Origin: Allantophomopsis cytisporea
Taxonomy: Eukaryota; Ascomycota; Leotiomycetes; Phacidiales; Phacidiaceae
NCBI GenBank assembly: GCA_024752435.1
Contig: CP103022.1
Location: 496,001 to 560,000, forward strand
DNA: 64,000 nt
Reading direction: 5' to 3'
The notes under the pieces were generated by a model. It was not told the DNA's origin. It was given only the letters and a program-made list of their open reading frames with translations, and searched no databases. Positions within the stretch are counted from its first letter, which is position 1; each line of letters opens with the position of its first letter. The translations under genes were made by a program, and so were the position numbers. Below are positions 10,967 to 23,500 of this stretch, piece by piece.

Positions 10967-11585
10967 ATACTCTATTCGTTTTGGCCCGCAGATAGCGACA
11001 AGCCTTCCACGATAGTCCTTGGGCTACTATTTGATAAAAACCATTCGGGATCCTTGGTACTCTGGAAAAAAGAGCATGATATTTTGGTAGTATGGCACAT
11101 GTGGATCGAGCAGTTTGGCATGGGACTTCCAATTCTTAGTTCGTTTGGCTTGTTAGGAGACTTATACATACTCAAGAGGAATGCAAATAATTGCCTCTTT
11201 TATGGCATTTGAGCAGATGACCCAAGCTCAAGAGGACAGACCCCTAATTACGACCTCATGTCTCACAACGTTTCTGAAGACAGCTATCTCTTATGAAGCT
11301 TGATATAGGGGTTGAAATGCGAATTCGGACGAGTGAAATAGTCTGTATTCCAAACTAATATTGGCCCAATCAATGCATTTCCTAATAGTAATATTCTACA
11401 AGTGAACCACCGTACCACAGCGAGTAGCGTACGCTGCAGGTAATCATCAAAGCCCAGTAACCATTGCCCAGAACCCCTCTTGAGATCTGCAGCATAACTC
11501 ACACGAAAGATTATAAATGGAAACATTACTCTCCCAAGAAAAGTCCAACCAATCGAGAAAGTAAAGGCACATATGTTGTAAGGAC

Positions 11586-14321
11586 TCAAACATTGGTATC
11601 GGGTCTGTTGTTGATGACATTGACAAAGTTGTGTGTTCCTTTTGTCTGCGATCTTTCTACCCACGCATCGCCCATTGCATGGTCCATATCGCCCACGAGT
11701 GTGCCATCTGCGAATGCAAGAACATCAGCGCCACCAAAGTAGGTACGTTCTTGCTTGTTGATCCACGTATTGTCTTTTTTTTCTGGTGCGAACCCTGACT
11801 TAGCTAAAGACAAATCTTGCGGGGCATCCCTTGTGGGTATCGGAGAGTTAGATGAATGGGCATGTTTATTGGATGAGTCGTTATTTGTCCCATTTTGTTG
11901 ATGGTATGGGGATGCAATACCTGTGGATGCTGAACTTCCTTGCACACCTGCGTGTGGACTGTATCGTCCAGATGAACTAGCCTGCCTTAGCTCATCCCCA
12001 GCGACTCTAGCAAGGGTACTGAGCGTATTAGATGCATTGCTGTTCGTATTGTTGTTGACGGCTGCCCAACCTCCCTCCAGGCCTTGCATTGTGTCAGGAT
12101 TCGCGCCAGGCTCATTCACACTTGGTGGTGATGTTGGATTGTCAGAGTCGTCACGAAAGACGTCTCTATCCTTAAGCTCACCAAAGTCTTTCAGTTCTGC
12201 TTCTAGGGCAAGATATTCATCCAAACCACCTCCGGGTCCACCCTCTCGGAGCCTACGATCTGGAAGGGAATCGTGTGGATCCATACCATCGGCAACCAGC
12301 TTGTTGATATTATCATTATACTCTTCCACCATATCATGATAATAGTACCACATTTTTCTGATTGTTTGTCCCCATCTAATTACGCCAGTCAGTAGAGCAC
12401 GTTAGTATAGATTTGATGGCACTCACCCGTAAGCCATCGGTAATCGTGGGCGCATTTGACGTAGCATCTTTACTCCAAGAGCAGTGGCGCCCTTGAAGGG
12501 GCCTTCTCTATGACGAACATTCGCAGCATCCCCTGTCATGTAGTTCGCTGTATCCATATCTTCAAAATAAAATGCATAGACGCCACAAAAGGCAGCCGTG
12601 TAGATCGCAAAACCAACCTGGGGAGTTTCTACTAACCCACGTCCATTGCCGCCCTCGCGACCTTCGACCCATTCCTGATACATTCTGGCCAATTTCAAGA
12701 TGTCGCTGGCAGCACGGAACATCTCCCCGGCGCTCTCTTCCCAAAACCCAGCTGGTGATGGAAATCGATCCGGTGGGAATGTGGGTTCATCCAACGGACC
12801 CTGTGGTCGCTTGAATCGTAGTGGCGCAAATGGAATGTACTCGCGGTGCAGCATGATGATACAAAGAGACGAGAGTGCATGAAGGGCTGTATATGTAGAT
12901 GCGGTCCCGCGACTCAAGTGTGCAGAAAGATTGGATTCTGAAAAGGTCAGATTACGAGGCAGCGAGGCATGAAAGGTCTGTAGCTGTTGTCGGAATTCGT
13001 AAAAGTTAGTTCGCTCGTCCCAGGGCGGATGATGCTCAAGCCTTATAATTGTTAGCATACGATTAAGTCCACTTACTTTCAATTTGAAGCGCATGCTTAC
13101 CTTCTGCCACCTGAACAAGACCATTTTGAAAATCTACCCCAAATCTCAACAAGTCGAATGTAGCGGCTAAGGACGGATTCGTCCTCCCCTGTATATGTTT
13201 GGCGAACAATACGAGCACCATCAAGTGACTGGCGCGTCTCCACCTTGAGAAATCCTGTCTCTGACTTCTCACCGAAGACAAACGCGTCATCAGAGCAGGG
13301 CAATCTCACAGAGAGATCCTCAACATTGATCCTCAGGGCCCTGTCTCTTCCGCCGGACAAATATCGATCAAGAATGAAGCAAGAGAAGAGGGTCCGCCGT
13401 CTAATTTCTTTGCGGATATTGACCTGAAAGTCTTGGCTGGAGGGAAGATCTGAAGACCTGTCTGGATAGGACAAGACTTTGTTGTCTCTGCTGTCATCTT
13501 CCCGCTGTAAGCCCAAAAGTTGGGCCTTAGAGATGGCCTGCTGGAGGTGTGTCCATGCCGTTTCACCGCGGCACATCCCCCAATAGTGGACACTGAGCAT
13601 GAGGTGCGTCTGCACTAGCTCAATGCTGGTTGTGTTAAAAGACAGTGAGCCCAGATGAGGATCCTGCGCAGTAGCGTAAAACTCGGACGCAGCAAGTTGA
13701 TCAGCCTTTTTCTCGCCATCTTGCTCTGCAAAGTGGGCTCTGAGTTCTGGATGAAAACGAGCTGTGAGGGTCAGAAAGGCCAAAAGCCAAGCTCTTGACG
13801 TAGCAAACTCGGTATTCGCAAGATCATCCCTAGACTGATTCAGGCTCATGCAGTTCCGAACTCGTGCAGAGAAGGTTGGCTGATGTAAGAACGAGAGTTC
13901 GGTTGAGTATTGCAGTTTGAAGATGTCCAAAAGCTCGGTCCAAACTTCCATCGTAAGAAGAGAGGGATCTAGGGGATCCTCCGCACTTCTGGATCTTGCA
14001 GTGCTGAGTGGAGGCTTTAGAGTATCCACATCGCTCTTCCTAACTCGTGGTTTCCGGACAGGTTCCCCATCCTCGGGCTTCACGACGGTCGATACATCTG
14101 GTCTATATTAGTTTTTCCCTGACACAAATAAAATGAGCAGAGACCTTACCTGTTCTGCGTGCGACAGCTCCCGGGACAGGTATCGCATATTCGCATTCCC
14201 GATTACTTGTCCTACAATTCTCGCATGTCGTCCCAACGCCCTGATTGACACACTTCACCTTACTCCTGCGGCATTTGGCGCAAGCAACGCCAGTTCGGTT
14301 CTTCTTCACAGGGCCATTCAT
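11586..14321 (-). CDS. Zn2Cys6 transcription factor with fungal-specific TF domain
   Basis: Exons on the minus strand: 14321-14150, 14097-13101, 13041-12427 and 12375-11586, giving 857 aa from the first ATG. The zinc cluster has Cys at residues 14, 17, 24, 33, 36 and 43, the 2-6-8-2-6 spacing of Gal4-type factors, and basic RRSKVK between them. The middle homology region (fungal-specific TF domain) follows in exon 2, with the characteristic FSCFILDRYLSGGRDRAL motif; the C-terminus is Ser/Asn-rich. It should be a nuclear DNA-binding regulator, with target genes unknown. The reading frame stays open for 182 codons upstream of this ATG (to 14867) with Ser/Pro-rich coding-like sequence but no ATG, so a 5' exon may be missing from this model. 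Intron 1 uses an acceptor ACCAG and intron 2 ends ATAAG, unusual but needed to keep GGRRLEHHPPWDE in frame. I cannot assign a specific regulator name. Confidence 0.85.
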
Positions 14322-15535
14322 CTCACCAGGAGCCCCACTCTCTCTTGCGCTTTCATTTCCAAGGAGAGTTTCGCGCGCTTCATGCGATCGCCCTCTGGCA
14401 CTCCCGGGAGCGCCAGAGGCCGCCTCTGAGGCACTGGTAGGTAGCGGCGTTCGCGACTGCTGTGGGGATCGAGGATGAAGGAATGTAAAAGGAGGAGAAA
14501 AGGCCTCGGCGTGAGATCTCTTGGGAGACGTTGCTCTAGACGTGATGGGCGGCGTTGCGTTAGGAACCTCTGGAGAGAGGATAGAGAGGATAGAATGTGG
14601 TGAACGGGCGGCAATTGTGCCGGTAGAAGAGGTCCGTTCGGACCCGGTGATTGCGTCGATGATGAGACTTGTCCTATGCGCTCCTCGGGTTATCTCGTCT
14701 TTCTTTGACGAGATCCCAAGCGCGAGTTTTGAGGAGTTTCGAATGTGGTTTGTGACGGAGGGAGTAACAAAAAAGTCGTTGGATAAATAGCTTTCGCGAA
14801 GTCGCAGCAGGTACAATGTGTTGGGTTTTGCCGTAAGCACACTCAAGCGGTATGCGCTTGCCTTCACGGAAGGCTATTGGAGTTGATTTCAACCGTGTAA
14901 GGATGAAGGCGGAATTTTATGAGCGAACAAGATATTGAATAGAGCTGTTTGCATTCGCTTGTTGATGGACTAGAATTGAATAGGATAGCTGTTGTTGAAG
15001 ATGAAATGCTGTGGTCTGTTCTGTTCTGTTCTGTTCTGGTTCTTCTGTTCACCAAGGGAAATGGTGACCCGATACGCGGTACCGACACTACGGGTGAAGC
15101 TGTGCAGATGCAAGGTGTGGAGAGAGTGTGTTTGATTGGGCGGGTAGTTGCGAGAGTGTCAGAGAACCAACGCGGTTTGAAGACAAATCAAATTGGAAAG
15201 TGAATGGTAGAGAAGGAGAAGGGATAAAAGGGATGAGGATGAGGATGAGGATGAAGAGTGACAAGAGTTATGTAAATAAGGTAGTTAATTGTGAGGGGGG
15301 AGGGAGGAAATTTTGGAGAGAGGGACCAGATGCCTCTTTTGTCGTTTGCAGGTTGAGAGGAGTGAGGTGTTAGGTGATTGATGGCTGAGGGAGCTGTACT
15401 TGCGTAGAGCACGCTCCGCTCGGTAAGAGTGGTGGTGGTGCGGTGCGCGTGAGGACCGATGGCACGGCAGATCGGACTGGGGCAAGTTGGTGGTAATGAG
15501 AGTCCGGGCCAGCACTTCAGTTCGGATGTGCGAAT

Positions 15536-15597
15536 GCTACGTGCTACGCTACGTGCTACGTGATACGTGCTACATGCTACCTATGTGCTGTGCTACT
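15536..15597. repeat. Degenerate tandem repeat of CTACGTG-type units
   Basis: Units of 7-10 bp, such as GTGCTACGCTACGTGCTACG, repeat with small changes through to TGTGCTGTGCTAC. Probably a minisatellite formed by slippage. It lies about 1.2 kb upstream of the Zn2Cys6 gene. Confidence 0.7.
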
Positions 15598-15890
15598 TCC
15601 TCCGACTTACTTGCTTGCCACTTGCTGCTTGCTACGCATCCATGAATAAGATAGGCTGAGAAGAAGGGGGAGACGTAGACTAGGTGAGCTTATTAATTGC
15701 GGAAAAAGGATGAGAGGGGTTAAAGGTATGTGATAACTCAGAAGAGTAAGAAATTCGAGAGTGAGGCTGAGGCTTAGGGTGAGAGTGAGAGTGGGAGGTG
15801 GTAGTGAGAGTAAGAAGTGAGTGAGCAGTGAGAACGAGAGTGAGAACGAGGGTGAGAATAAAGGTAAGCTTGATGATGAGAGGGATGGAG

Positions 15891-15932
15891 AGGAGGAGGA
15901 GGAGGAGGAGGAGGAGGAGGAGGAGGAGGAGG
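15891..15932. repeat. (GGA)14 microsatellite
   Basis: Fourteen uninterrupted AGG/GGA units read directly from the sequence; flanked by further purine-rich GAGAGTGAGA-type sequence from about 15760. Confidence 0.9.
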
Positions 15933-16565
15933 AAAAGAGGTTATCAAGATTGGATAGGCAAATATACATAGTTCATATATGTATCTAGGTAATGTAATGT
16001 AAGGTACCCGTATGTCCCTTATAGATACCAAACCATTGGAAGACATATAGAGTACACACATATATATACATACAAGGTAAAGTAAGTAAGTGATTGCATT
16101 GCACGACACCTGGTGTTTGCATCATGACGGGAGGGGAGGTAAAAAAGTACATCTGGGCAGGGGAGTATGTGAGTGGAGAGGCAGGGAGAGATTACCAAAA
16201 GACGAGAAACGATGATCATCAAGCTAAATATATAATAAACACATACCGTGTACATACATTACTTGGGCACCTGAATGATGTACTGACTGTATGAACCGGG
16301 GTGGAACATACGTAGTAGTCTTACCCTGCCTACCTACATTAGGGAAGTGGTCTGTCTGGTGGTCGGCCTCTCGCCCGAATGCTCGTGCCCCGTTTGGTCG
16401 GCAGTGGATGTTCCTCGGCGATGTATCGGGAGGCGCCACCGCTCCTCCGCCTCATCATGCACTTTTGATTGGTAAAGGCCGTCTGTAACCCGTATCTCTT
16501 ATTCCAAGTAAAAGGTATGGGGAGTAAGACGAAGACGTGGTAGGGATATGCTAATCCTGGCCTGC

Positions 16566-16645
16566 CTTTCCCTCTTTTTTCTTTTTTCTTTTTTCTTTCT
16601 TCTTTCTTTCTTTCTTTCTCTCTTTCTACTTCTTCCTTTCATTTC
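16566..16645. repeat. Long pyrimidine tract (TTTTTTC and TTTC units)
   Basis: About 80 bp almost purely of C and T on the plus strand, built of TTTTTTC and then TTTC units. No gene overlaps it. Confidence 0.85.
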
Positions 16646-18814
16646 CCTCATTCTCTATTGTTGGTGTTGGTTACTTTCTATATCCATACATGTTAATGCA
16701 GTCTGTGAAGTCGGAATGCCTGTCGATGTGCTTCGGGTCGAATGTGCTCCGTACCTATCGTATGGATGTGTACTGCTAATATTAAAACGGCAGTGTAAGC
16801 GTGTATTTATACATACATACATGCCACATACTGGAAGATATGAAAGTACAAGGTAAATGGGGATGGATATGATGGGGATATGAATAGGGTAGTATAGTAC
16901 TTGTAAGTACATAGGTACATAAGTACATGCCTACATACGTAGGCTATCCTCAGCTACTCCCAACACATCCGCATTACAGAATACAAAACTATTTAGACAT
17001 ACATCTACCTACACAGCATGTATTTGTAGTAGCAACAACTTCTATACAATAATACTTGAGTTCAAACAAAACAAAACAAAACCAGGCAAGAGAAAATGGG
17101 CTGTGATGGTATTCACAAATCAAGGTAACGTTAGAGAAGGATAAGAGGGAGAGGGATAGAGACAGAGAGTTATGAATAGGTTACCTTATTATTGATGCTG
17201 TGAGAATATCGGACCATTGCCAGCATCACCTTTTAGGCATGCAGCTGGTTTCCCGTTAATCCCACCATATACCCTTGATATACCTGACCTTGTTGCTACT
17301 GCAACGCATGCTACCAGCAATCGGAAACCTTTCGGAATCATATTCACGTCCGCCCTTATATCACTCGTATCGCTTTAATTGCAAAATAATCATTATGTAT
17401 TTTATCAAGTAAGATAACGTGCATGCGAGGATACAAGTGGGCGCGACTGAGAAGGTTGAATCCCATGCTACAGTTTGTTATGCAAGATTAGCGGAAGAGG
17501 AAGAGCAAGAGGAACAAGGCAGAGACAACAAGCCCGTCACCTTTTCGGCAATTCAAAGAGCAAAGCAGAAATCGGCACGGATAGAGGCGGTGTCAAGCAT
17601 GCTATTACTGTACAGAAATACTAAAGACTAGAATGTTGATACTCCCTCCTTTCCGCGCTCCTTCACTGCCCTCCAACTCCGATAAAGTCCATACATTGTA
17701 TACCGGAGTTGCGGAGGTATCGGACCTTGTTTACCTTTCAATCACCAACCGTCTCGTCATATGGGAGGGAATACAAGAGTACCTAAGGTAACTTGGCTAG
17801 TGCACGACAGTACCACTCTGCATGATGATCCTTCTTCTTCTTCCTTTCCCACGCGCAAGTTAAAGAGAGTTTCATCGATCAGGGTTCACTTTCGTTTTCT
17901 TTCTACTCTCTACTCTCTCCCCGCTCTCTCACACGTCTCGTCTCAGTCTCATTTATTACTCACTGTTCCCAACGTTTCCCCGAACACAGTAGACAGTAAA
18001 CAGAAGTGATGAGACCAATAGAATCCAATGAAATCATAGTCAGGCCAGTCCGGATCTGATGAGCGGCGAAAGGCCTCTGCGTACCCGTATTACCTAGGTA
18101 AGATACCGTACATACATACATTAGGTAGGCTTGGCAGAGTTTCCTCCCAACGGATATGCCGAACGCCGAACTCGCAGTTCTTTCGGTTAGCCATGGCACG
18201 CGGCCATTTAAAGGGTTCTCGGGAATAAAATAACAGTGATACATACATAGGTAACAATATTAGCCAACGGGCCCTTTTATTTTATTTTACCGGGAGTACG
18301 CTACGGACTACTGTATGACCCGCTCGTGCTTGCTTATACCGCTGCTTTCCTTTCGCCGTGCAGAACATGAAGATCTTTAGTACCACGCACCATGTGTACA
18401 TACATACCTATATGTAGAAGAGCCTTCGATACCCTGATATTACTCCGGATTGCGTAATCGATCATCCCCATCAAGGCATATCAATGCTGCACATGCACAC
18501 TCATATATCTGCTCCTTCAAGCTTTATTATTGGTATTAATATTAGCAAAGACATATCTTCCACATAGATCTGATTATTACAATGAGCAGAAATCAAGACA
18601 ACATTAACACATGCTAGTTGGATGTCGTATAGTCGATTGTTGCGTAATAAAGCACATCATGTCAGTAATCAATCAATCGCATCGCTGGCTTGAAGCAAAG
18701 TATGAGCAGAAGAATAAACGGCAAATTGTTACTGCAACGAGACAATGCCTCATACACCTAGCCACAAGTAACATGAGAGGACTCAGTCAGATTTTGAGTT
18801 TTTATTCCTCATGG

Positions 18815-20574
18815 CTAACAGGATTGCAGCATAAGGGTCGAGATTGTGACAGGGTTGCACTGTGGAGCCCAGTTCTCATTATAAAGGTTGTAGAATCTTG
18901 GTAGAATGTGAGCGATTTGTTATTAATGTCGGATAGGGTGAACTTACCCTCCAGACAAGCACTGATAGAAGACAGTAGACCCCCCGAGTGCTAGGGAACC
19001 ATTGCTGCATACGCTCCATCCAGCTGTGTAGATGGCTCCAGCCTGGGCAGGTTTGTCGAACTGAAACTGGAAGTTGGCGGCAATATAGCCGGTACGACCT
19101 TGGTTGTCGGTAAGAACCCCATTTTCAAGAGTAATAGAGAGAGTGCTATTGCCGGCGCATGCAACCAGACCCATCATAGCTGCTGAGGCACTTGCACTTG
19201 CTTGACGAGCCTTTTTCATCTTCTGAATCGTTGGCGTGGCTTGGATTTGGCCACTGCAGAGTGTTAGAATACATATTATCAGATACGAACTCCATGAGAC
19301 TTACTCAGTAACCTGGGAAACGGCACTTGCAGTACTCGTGGGTGCCTGTGGTTGTCCACTAGTTACATTATCAGTATATCGGTTCAATAATGGGGGGTTC
19401 GAATACTCACTCGTTGATGGTAGACACAGGAGCCACAGTACTTTGAGAAGTAGGTGCCTGTGGTTGTCCACTGTCAAGTGTCAGTATCCCGCTTCATTAA
19501 CTGGAGTACAAAGACTAACTCGTTGATGGTAGACACAGGAGCCACAGTTGCTTGAGAAGTAGGTGCCTGTGGCTGTCCACTGTGGCTTTGTCAGCGATAC
19601 ATCACCCGAGTCAAGAGTAATTTCACGCTTACTCGCTGATAGTAGAAACAGGTGCGACGCTCTGAGGAGTTGCTTGAATTTGTCCGCTACTAACAGTCAG
19701 CAAGCCTAACGTATGAACATGCATAGAGAACTTACTCGCTGATCTGTGAAACAGGTGTAACGGCTGTATTTCGATATCTTAGTGAATAATGCTTTTAATT
19801 TTCAAAGAAGTGCCTCACTCATTTCAACCATGGTAACAGGGGCCTGGATTTGTCCACTACAACGAGAATCAGTAAAGCTTTCTTAAACCTCTGAGCCTCA
19901 CAACTTACTCATCGATCTGAGAAATCATACCCATGGTCATGATCATAGTTATAGGAGCTTGAGGCTGCCCACTGTTGTTTGTGTTAGTGCATAACTTTGA
20001 ATTCGAGTTACCTTTGACTCACTCGCTAATTGTGGATACAGCTGCTACTGTAGATGTAGGCGCTTGTGGTTGTCCACTGACAGGTGTTAATATACCACTT
20101 TATCCACTGGAATACAAGAACTTACTCGCCGATGGTCGACACAGGTGCTGCTGTAGAAACAGGTAAGCTACTTTGGCCCGTAGAAGCACCGGGTTGCCCG
20201 TCCGTCAGTTGAGTTACAGGAACGACAGATGCTTGGCTAGAAACTTCTGGTTGCCCACTGGATTTTCTCAATTAGCTTACTGCCACTGTATGATTCAAAG
20301 TGGAATCTTACTCGCTGCTCTGAGTAATGGCCGCAGTCGAAGTAGAGCTTGTTGTAGAAGTAGGGCTCTCTGTACCACCTGTACTGTCGGAGAAGCTCAC
20401 AGTAGTATTCATGACCGCAATGCCGAAGGAACCACTGTAATTGACGACACACCCAGAAGGAGCTGGAGCTGATGGTGAGATCTGTGCCGTAACAGCTTGA
20501 CGAGCAATCAAGTTATTTGGGATGGCATTTATACCAGCAGCTGCTAGGACTACAACGAGAGTGAAAATATGCAT
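18815..20574 (-). CDS. PIR-type covalently linked cell-wall protein
   Basis: Twelve exons: 20574-20312, 20257-20126, 20076-20023, 19971-19909, 19856-19819, 19763-19736, 19686-19633, 19579-19520, 19470-19411, 19358-19305, 19253-18948 and 18896-18815. They make 397 aa. The N-terminus (MHIFTLVVVLAAAGINA) is a signal peptide. Ten DGQ-type PIR repeats follow (SQISDGQIQ, STINDGQPQ and variants), then the conserved C-terminal domain with GYIAANFQFQFD, AGAIYTAGWSVCSNGSLALG, FYQCLSG and FYNLYNENWAPQC. PIR proteins are secreted and joined to beta-1,3-glucan by an alkali-sensitive ester from the Gln at the start of the Q-x-x-D-G-Q repeat. All introns are 49-55 bp, and nine of them split the repeat Asp codon as GA|T or GA|C. 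The last intron ends CCAAG. Five repeats have Thr in place of the anchoring Gln. Confidence 0.92.
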
Positions 20575-23500
20575 TTCGAGTAAACTTTAGAAATTTTCAG
20601 GATGAAACGACAGTCGTGACAGAAAGAAGTATAATTTCAAGGGAGAGGACCTTGATATATAAATTTTGGAGCGGTATTTTGGACATTACTTGCAACTAGA
20701 GGTAGATCAAGCACTAGAAACTGGCTTACGAATGAGTAGCAGGTGACGGAATAGATGAATAGAAGAAATTGGTATGAAGCTAAAGACATATATTTCGTCT
20801 TCACACAAAATGAGACTATCTTTCTAGACTGACAACTTGAGAGAAGGTCGACATCATTACCTTTGCTGACCCTAGGCTACCATTTTCGGAGTATGTATTT
20901 ATATACCAATATGGTTGTCTGAACTAGCCAGAGTAACGCCATTGACCACCAAGACTAACAGTAGTCTTTAGCGTTCTATCTATGGCCAAGTCATGTGTTG
21001 TTGAGTACAATCCTTTGCAAGAATTGGAAATTTCCACCTCACATTGCAAGATTTGATTTGTGGATGATCCTATGATCTAACAGTAAGTATGCCACTGGTG
21101 CCACTTATTTCTCTACACTAGGAACAACGGCTCATGGGGACGACGACTAGTCATATACTCTGGCACGATGGATATTTGACACACATACCAAATCTACCAT
21201 CTGTGGAGGGATATGCACCTAATTTGGATGAGCACTTATAAATGATCAATGGCAAAACATTGGATTGGACTAAGAAAAGGTAAAAGGAGTAACCTAGAAT
21301 TGAACTCCTAACCAAACTCACCTCTTAGAAGCGGCTGGGTAGTCGGCATGAGACAAACGTATTTATACAATAGCGTTGTGATTGGGTGTATGAAAACGTG
21401 TAGATTCCCTGGTGGTTATATGGTTTCCAGATGGGTTATCCCGAATACAAGACCTACTGGCTATAACACTTCCAAAGACATCTCACTTCCAATCTGAAGT
21501 TCATTGGCAAACGCTGGTTTAGTTATATGGACGCCAGATCACAGTGATGGATGGACTGATATACACATTTATCCGGAAATCTTTGCAAACCTCTTCCTAG
21601 TTCCCCTCACTCACACTTGAGGCTCTGGACTGGCCGAGAGCCATCAACATGATAGCAAGCTGTACGCTAGGCGGCATCATAGCTGCAGCGCTACTTTAAC
21701 ATGGGAGTACGGAGGGAAACTGCTAAACATGTGTAGTGATCTCATCCAATGGCTAAAAGAGGAGGCAGAGGAAGTCGTCAGCAGGGACAGGGCGTCGCTA
21801 GGATAATAGAGTAATCTGGCTGGATCACAACGGTGTCATTTCCTGCGGCCAAATGAATACGTAGTAGCCAATTAGCCTCAAGACAACCGTTCATGGCATT
21901 ATGCTTAGAGCATCTTGACTATTCTAACTATCATTTGGTAATATTAGGGTAGTAGTAAATGCAACTATCCCTCGTATTCATTAACGGAAAAGCAATGATG
22001 GGGCAGTTATGGAGAAGATGAGTAATATGTTACCTTCATATACTATATGGATATTGATTTTTGAGGGGTCAGCTTGAGCAAACTGACATGGGAAGTTCGA
22101 TTGACTTCGTCAATGTAAGAGAGCAGGGAAGAAGATGTGGACAAAATATATATTGATAAGTATGGTTACGCTGTTGTCTTTTTTTAGTTGAGTGTGGGGT
22201 ATACCAGGGTAGACGGCAGCGGAGGACGCGGGGCTTTCAGCACGGACATATTGCCGGAGGATTTCGCTCATGAATCAGAGATGAGAACGACAACGTTTGC
22301 TTATCAGATAAAGCAAGCTGTTGAGAGAATATGAATATTAAGAGGTCGAAACAATTCGAGGATACAAAAGATTCTATGTTCTAAGATCAGGGAAAGGGCT
22401 GATAATAAGGAGCGTTCTACAGATGGCAACAATTATAAGTTTCAATAAATACCTTATTATATCCGACTGTTCTGAAGTACCCACAACATCTTAGAAAACG
22501 GTCTACTCTGCCCTCCCAAGGTAGTCTCCGATGGCCTGAGACACTTCCACATTTATTGGTGTCAAGAAAACGCCCCGAGAGCTTGGGACCGAGGGCTACC
22601 GCACTATTCATCCATTACTACTTAGAGTGAGAATACGGTCAACCTCAATTATTCTCGGTCTTATGGATATTTTTCTTTATACACTTCTAATCACAAAATC
22701 GAACAACCATCTCGTATTCACATGATAATGAGTAGATTCGACATAGCGAATGTCTATATGAAGTTCTTCAACCAATGTAAGATCTCGGAGCGCAAGAGGC
22801 AAGTTGAATCAGGAAGCTCTTTTCCTAAGTAGTGATGTCTCTTATAACTACTATGTAGAGAAACTAGGTAGACAACTCTGAAACATGCGAATAACTTCAC
22901 CAAAGTATAGACAGAAGTATATTATCCCGCCTCTCCACACACCTGCAGAGTAATTAAATGAAAGAACGAAAGTGATTACGTAGCCGATGTACTTAGACGA
23001 ACTTACGAACAAACTTCGATAAGATTCTATCCTATTTTACTAGAATATAGATAGGCGTATCGTAGAGTCCTAATCCACTTTCTCCAGTCATTTTATTCTC
23101 TGATACCCTTATTCATAGTGTTGATATTACTGCATCATCTACAACCATGTTGTGATCCCAAAGGATATACATATAGAATATAGACACTTCGTAGCATGTT
23201 ACTTTGATATTACTGTAGACAAGGTATCTGTCACCGGTGTATATCCAACAGTCTAAATCCTTCGTAATTTATCATAGAGAATAACGGTTGTCCCTGATAC
23301 CAAGAACCGTTCAACAAACCTTAGACAACGTTGATAGCTTGAGCAGCAACTTCAACTCTTTGATTGCTTTCTTTTTCATAAGTATTCTCCGTACCTATGA
23401 AGCTCAATCCTATATATACACACGCATTGTCTGTGGGTATACTACGTAGAACAAAGTAAGCTCTGGATGCTAGGATTTTCAGTAAAGGGTTGCGTATGCT

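Larger units (their letters stand above)
14322..18814. other. Intergenic region upstream of the Zn2Cys6 gene
   Basis: The first 550 bp is the open, ATG-less extension of the transcription-factor frame and may hold its 5' exon or promoter. Beyond that I see no gene. Notable contents are a (TTCTG)-type run at 15017-15037, GATGAG repeats at 15232-15255, tandem CTACGTG-like units at 15536-15597, a (GGA)14 microsatellite, and long pyrimidine runs at 16566-16645. Confidence 0.5.

Noticed and set aside
11923..12339. 138-codon plus-strand frame.
   Set aside because: Complement of exon 4 of the Zn2Cys6 gene; Ser-rich because of the opposite strand's composition.
21285..21350. tRNA-like stretch (GAGTTCAATTCTAGG with a possible T loop on the minus strand).
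   Set aside because: The T stem needs a six-base loop, and I could not pair an anticodon stem or acceptor stem.
22303..22311. ATCAGATAA, matching the SREA-type ATCWGATAA site; also at 35530-35538 and near 60475 on the other strand.
   Set aside because: About one match is expected by chance in 64 kb and more in AT-rich DNA. The sites are far from gene starts (the nearest, at 35530, is 3.1 kb upstream of sreA).
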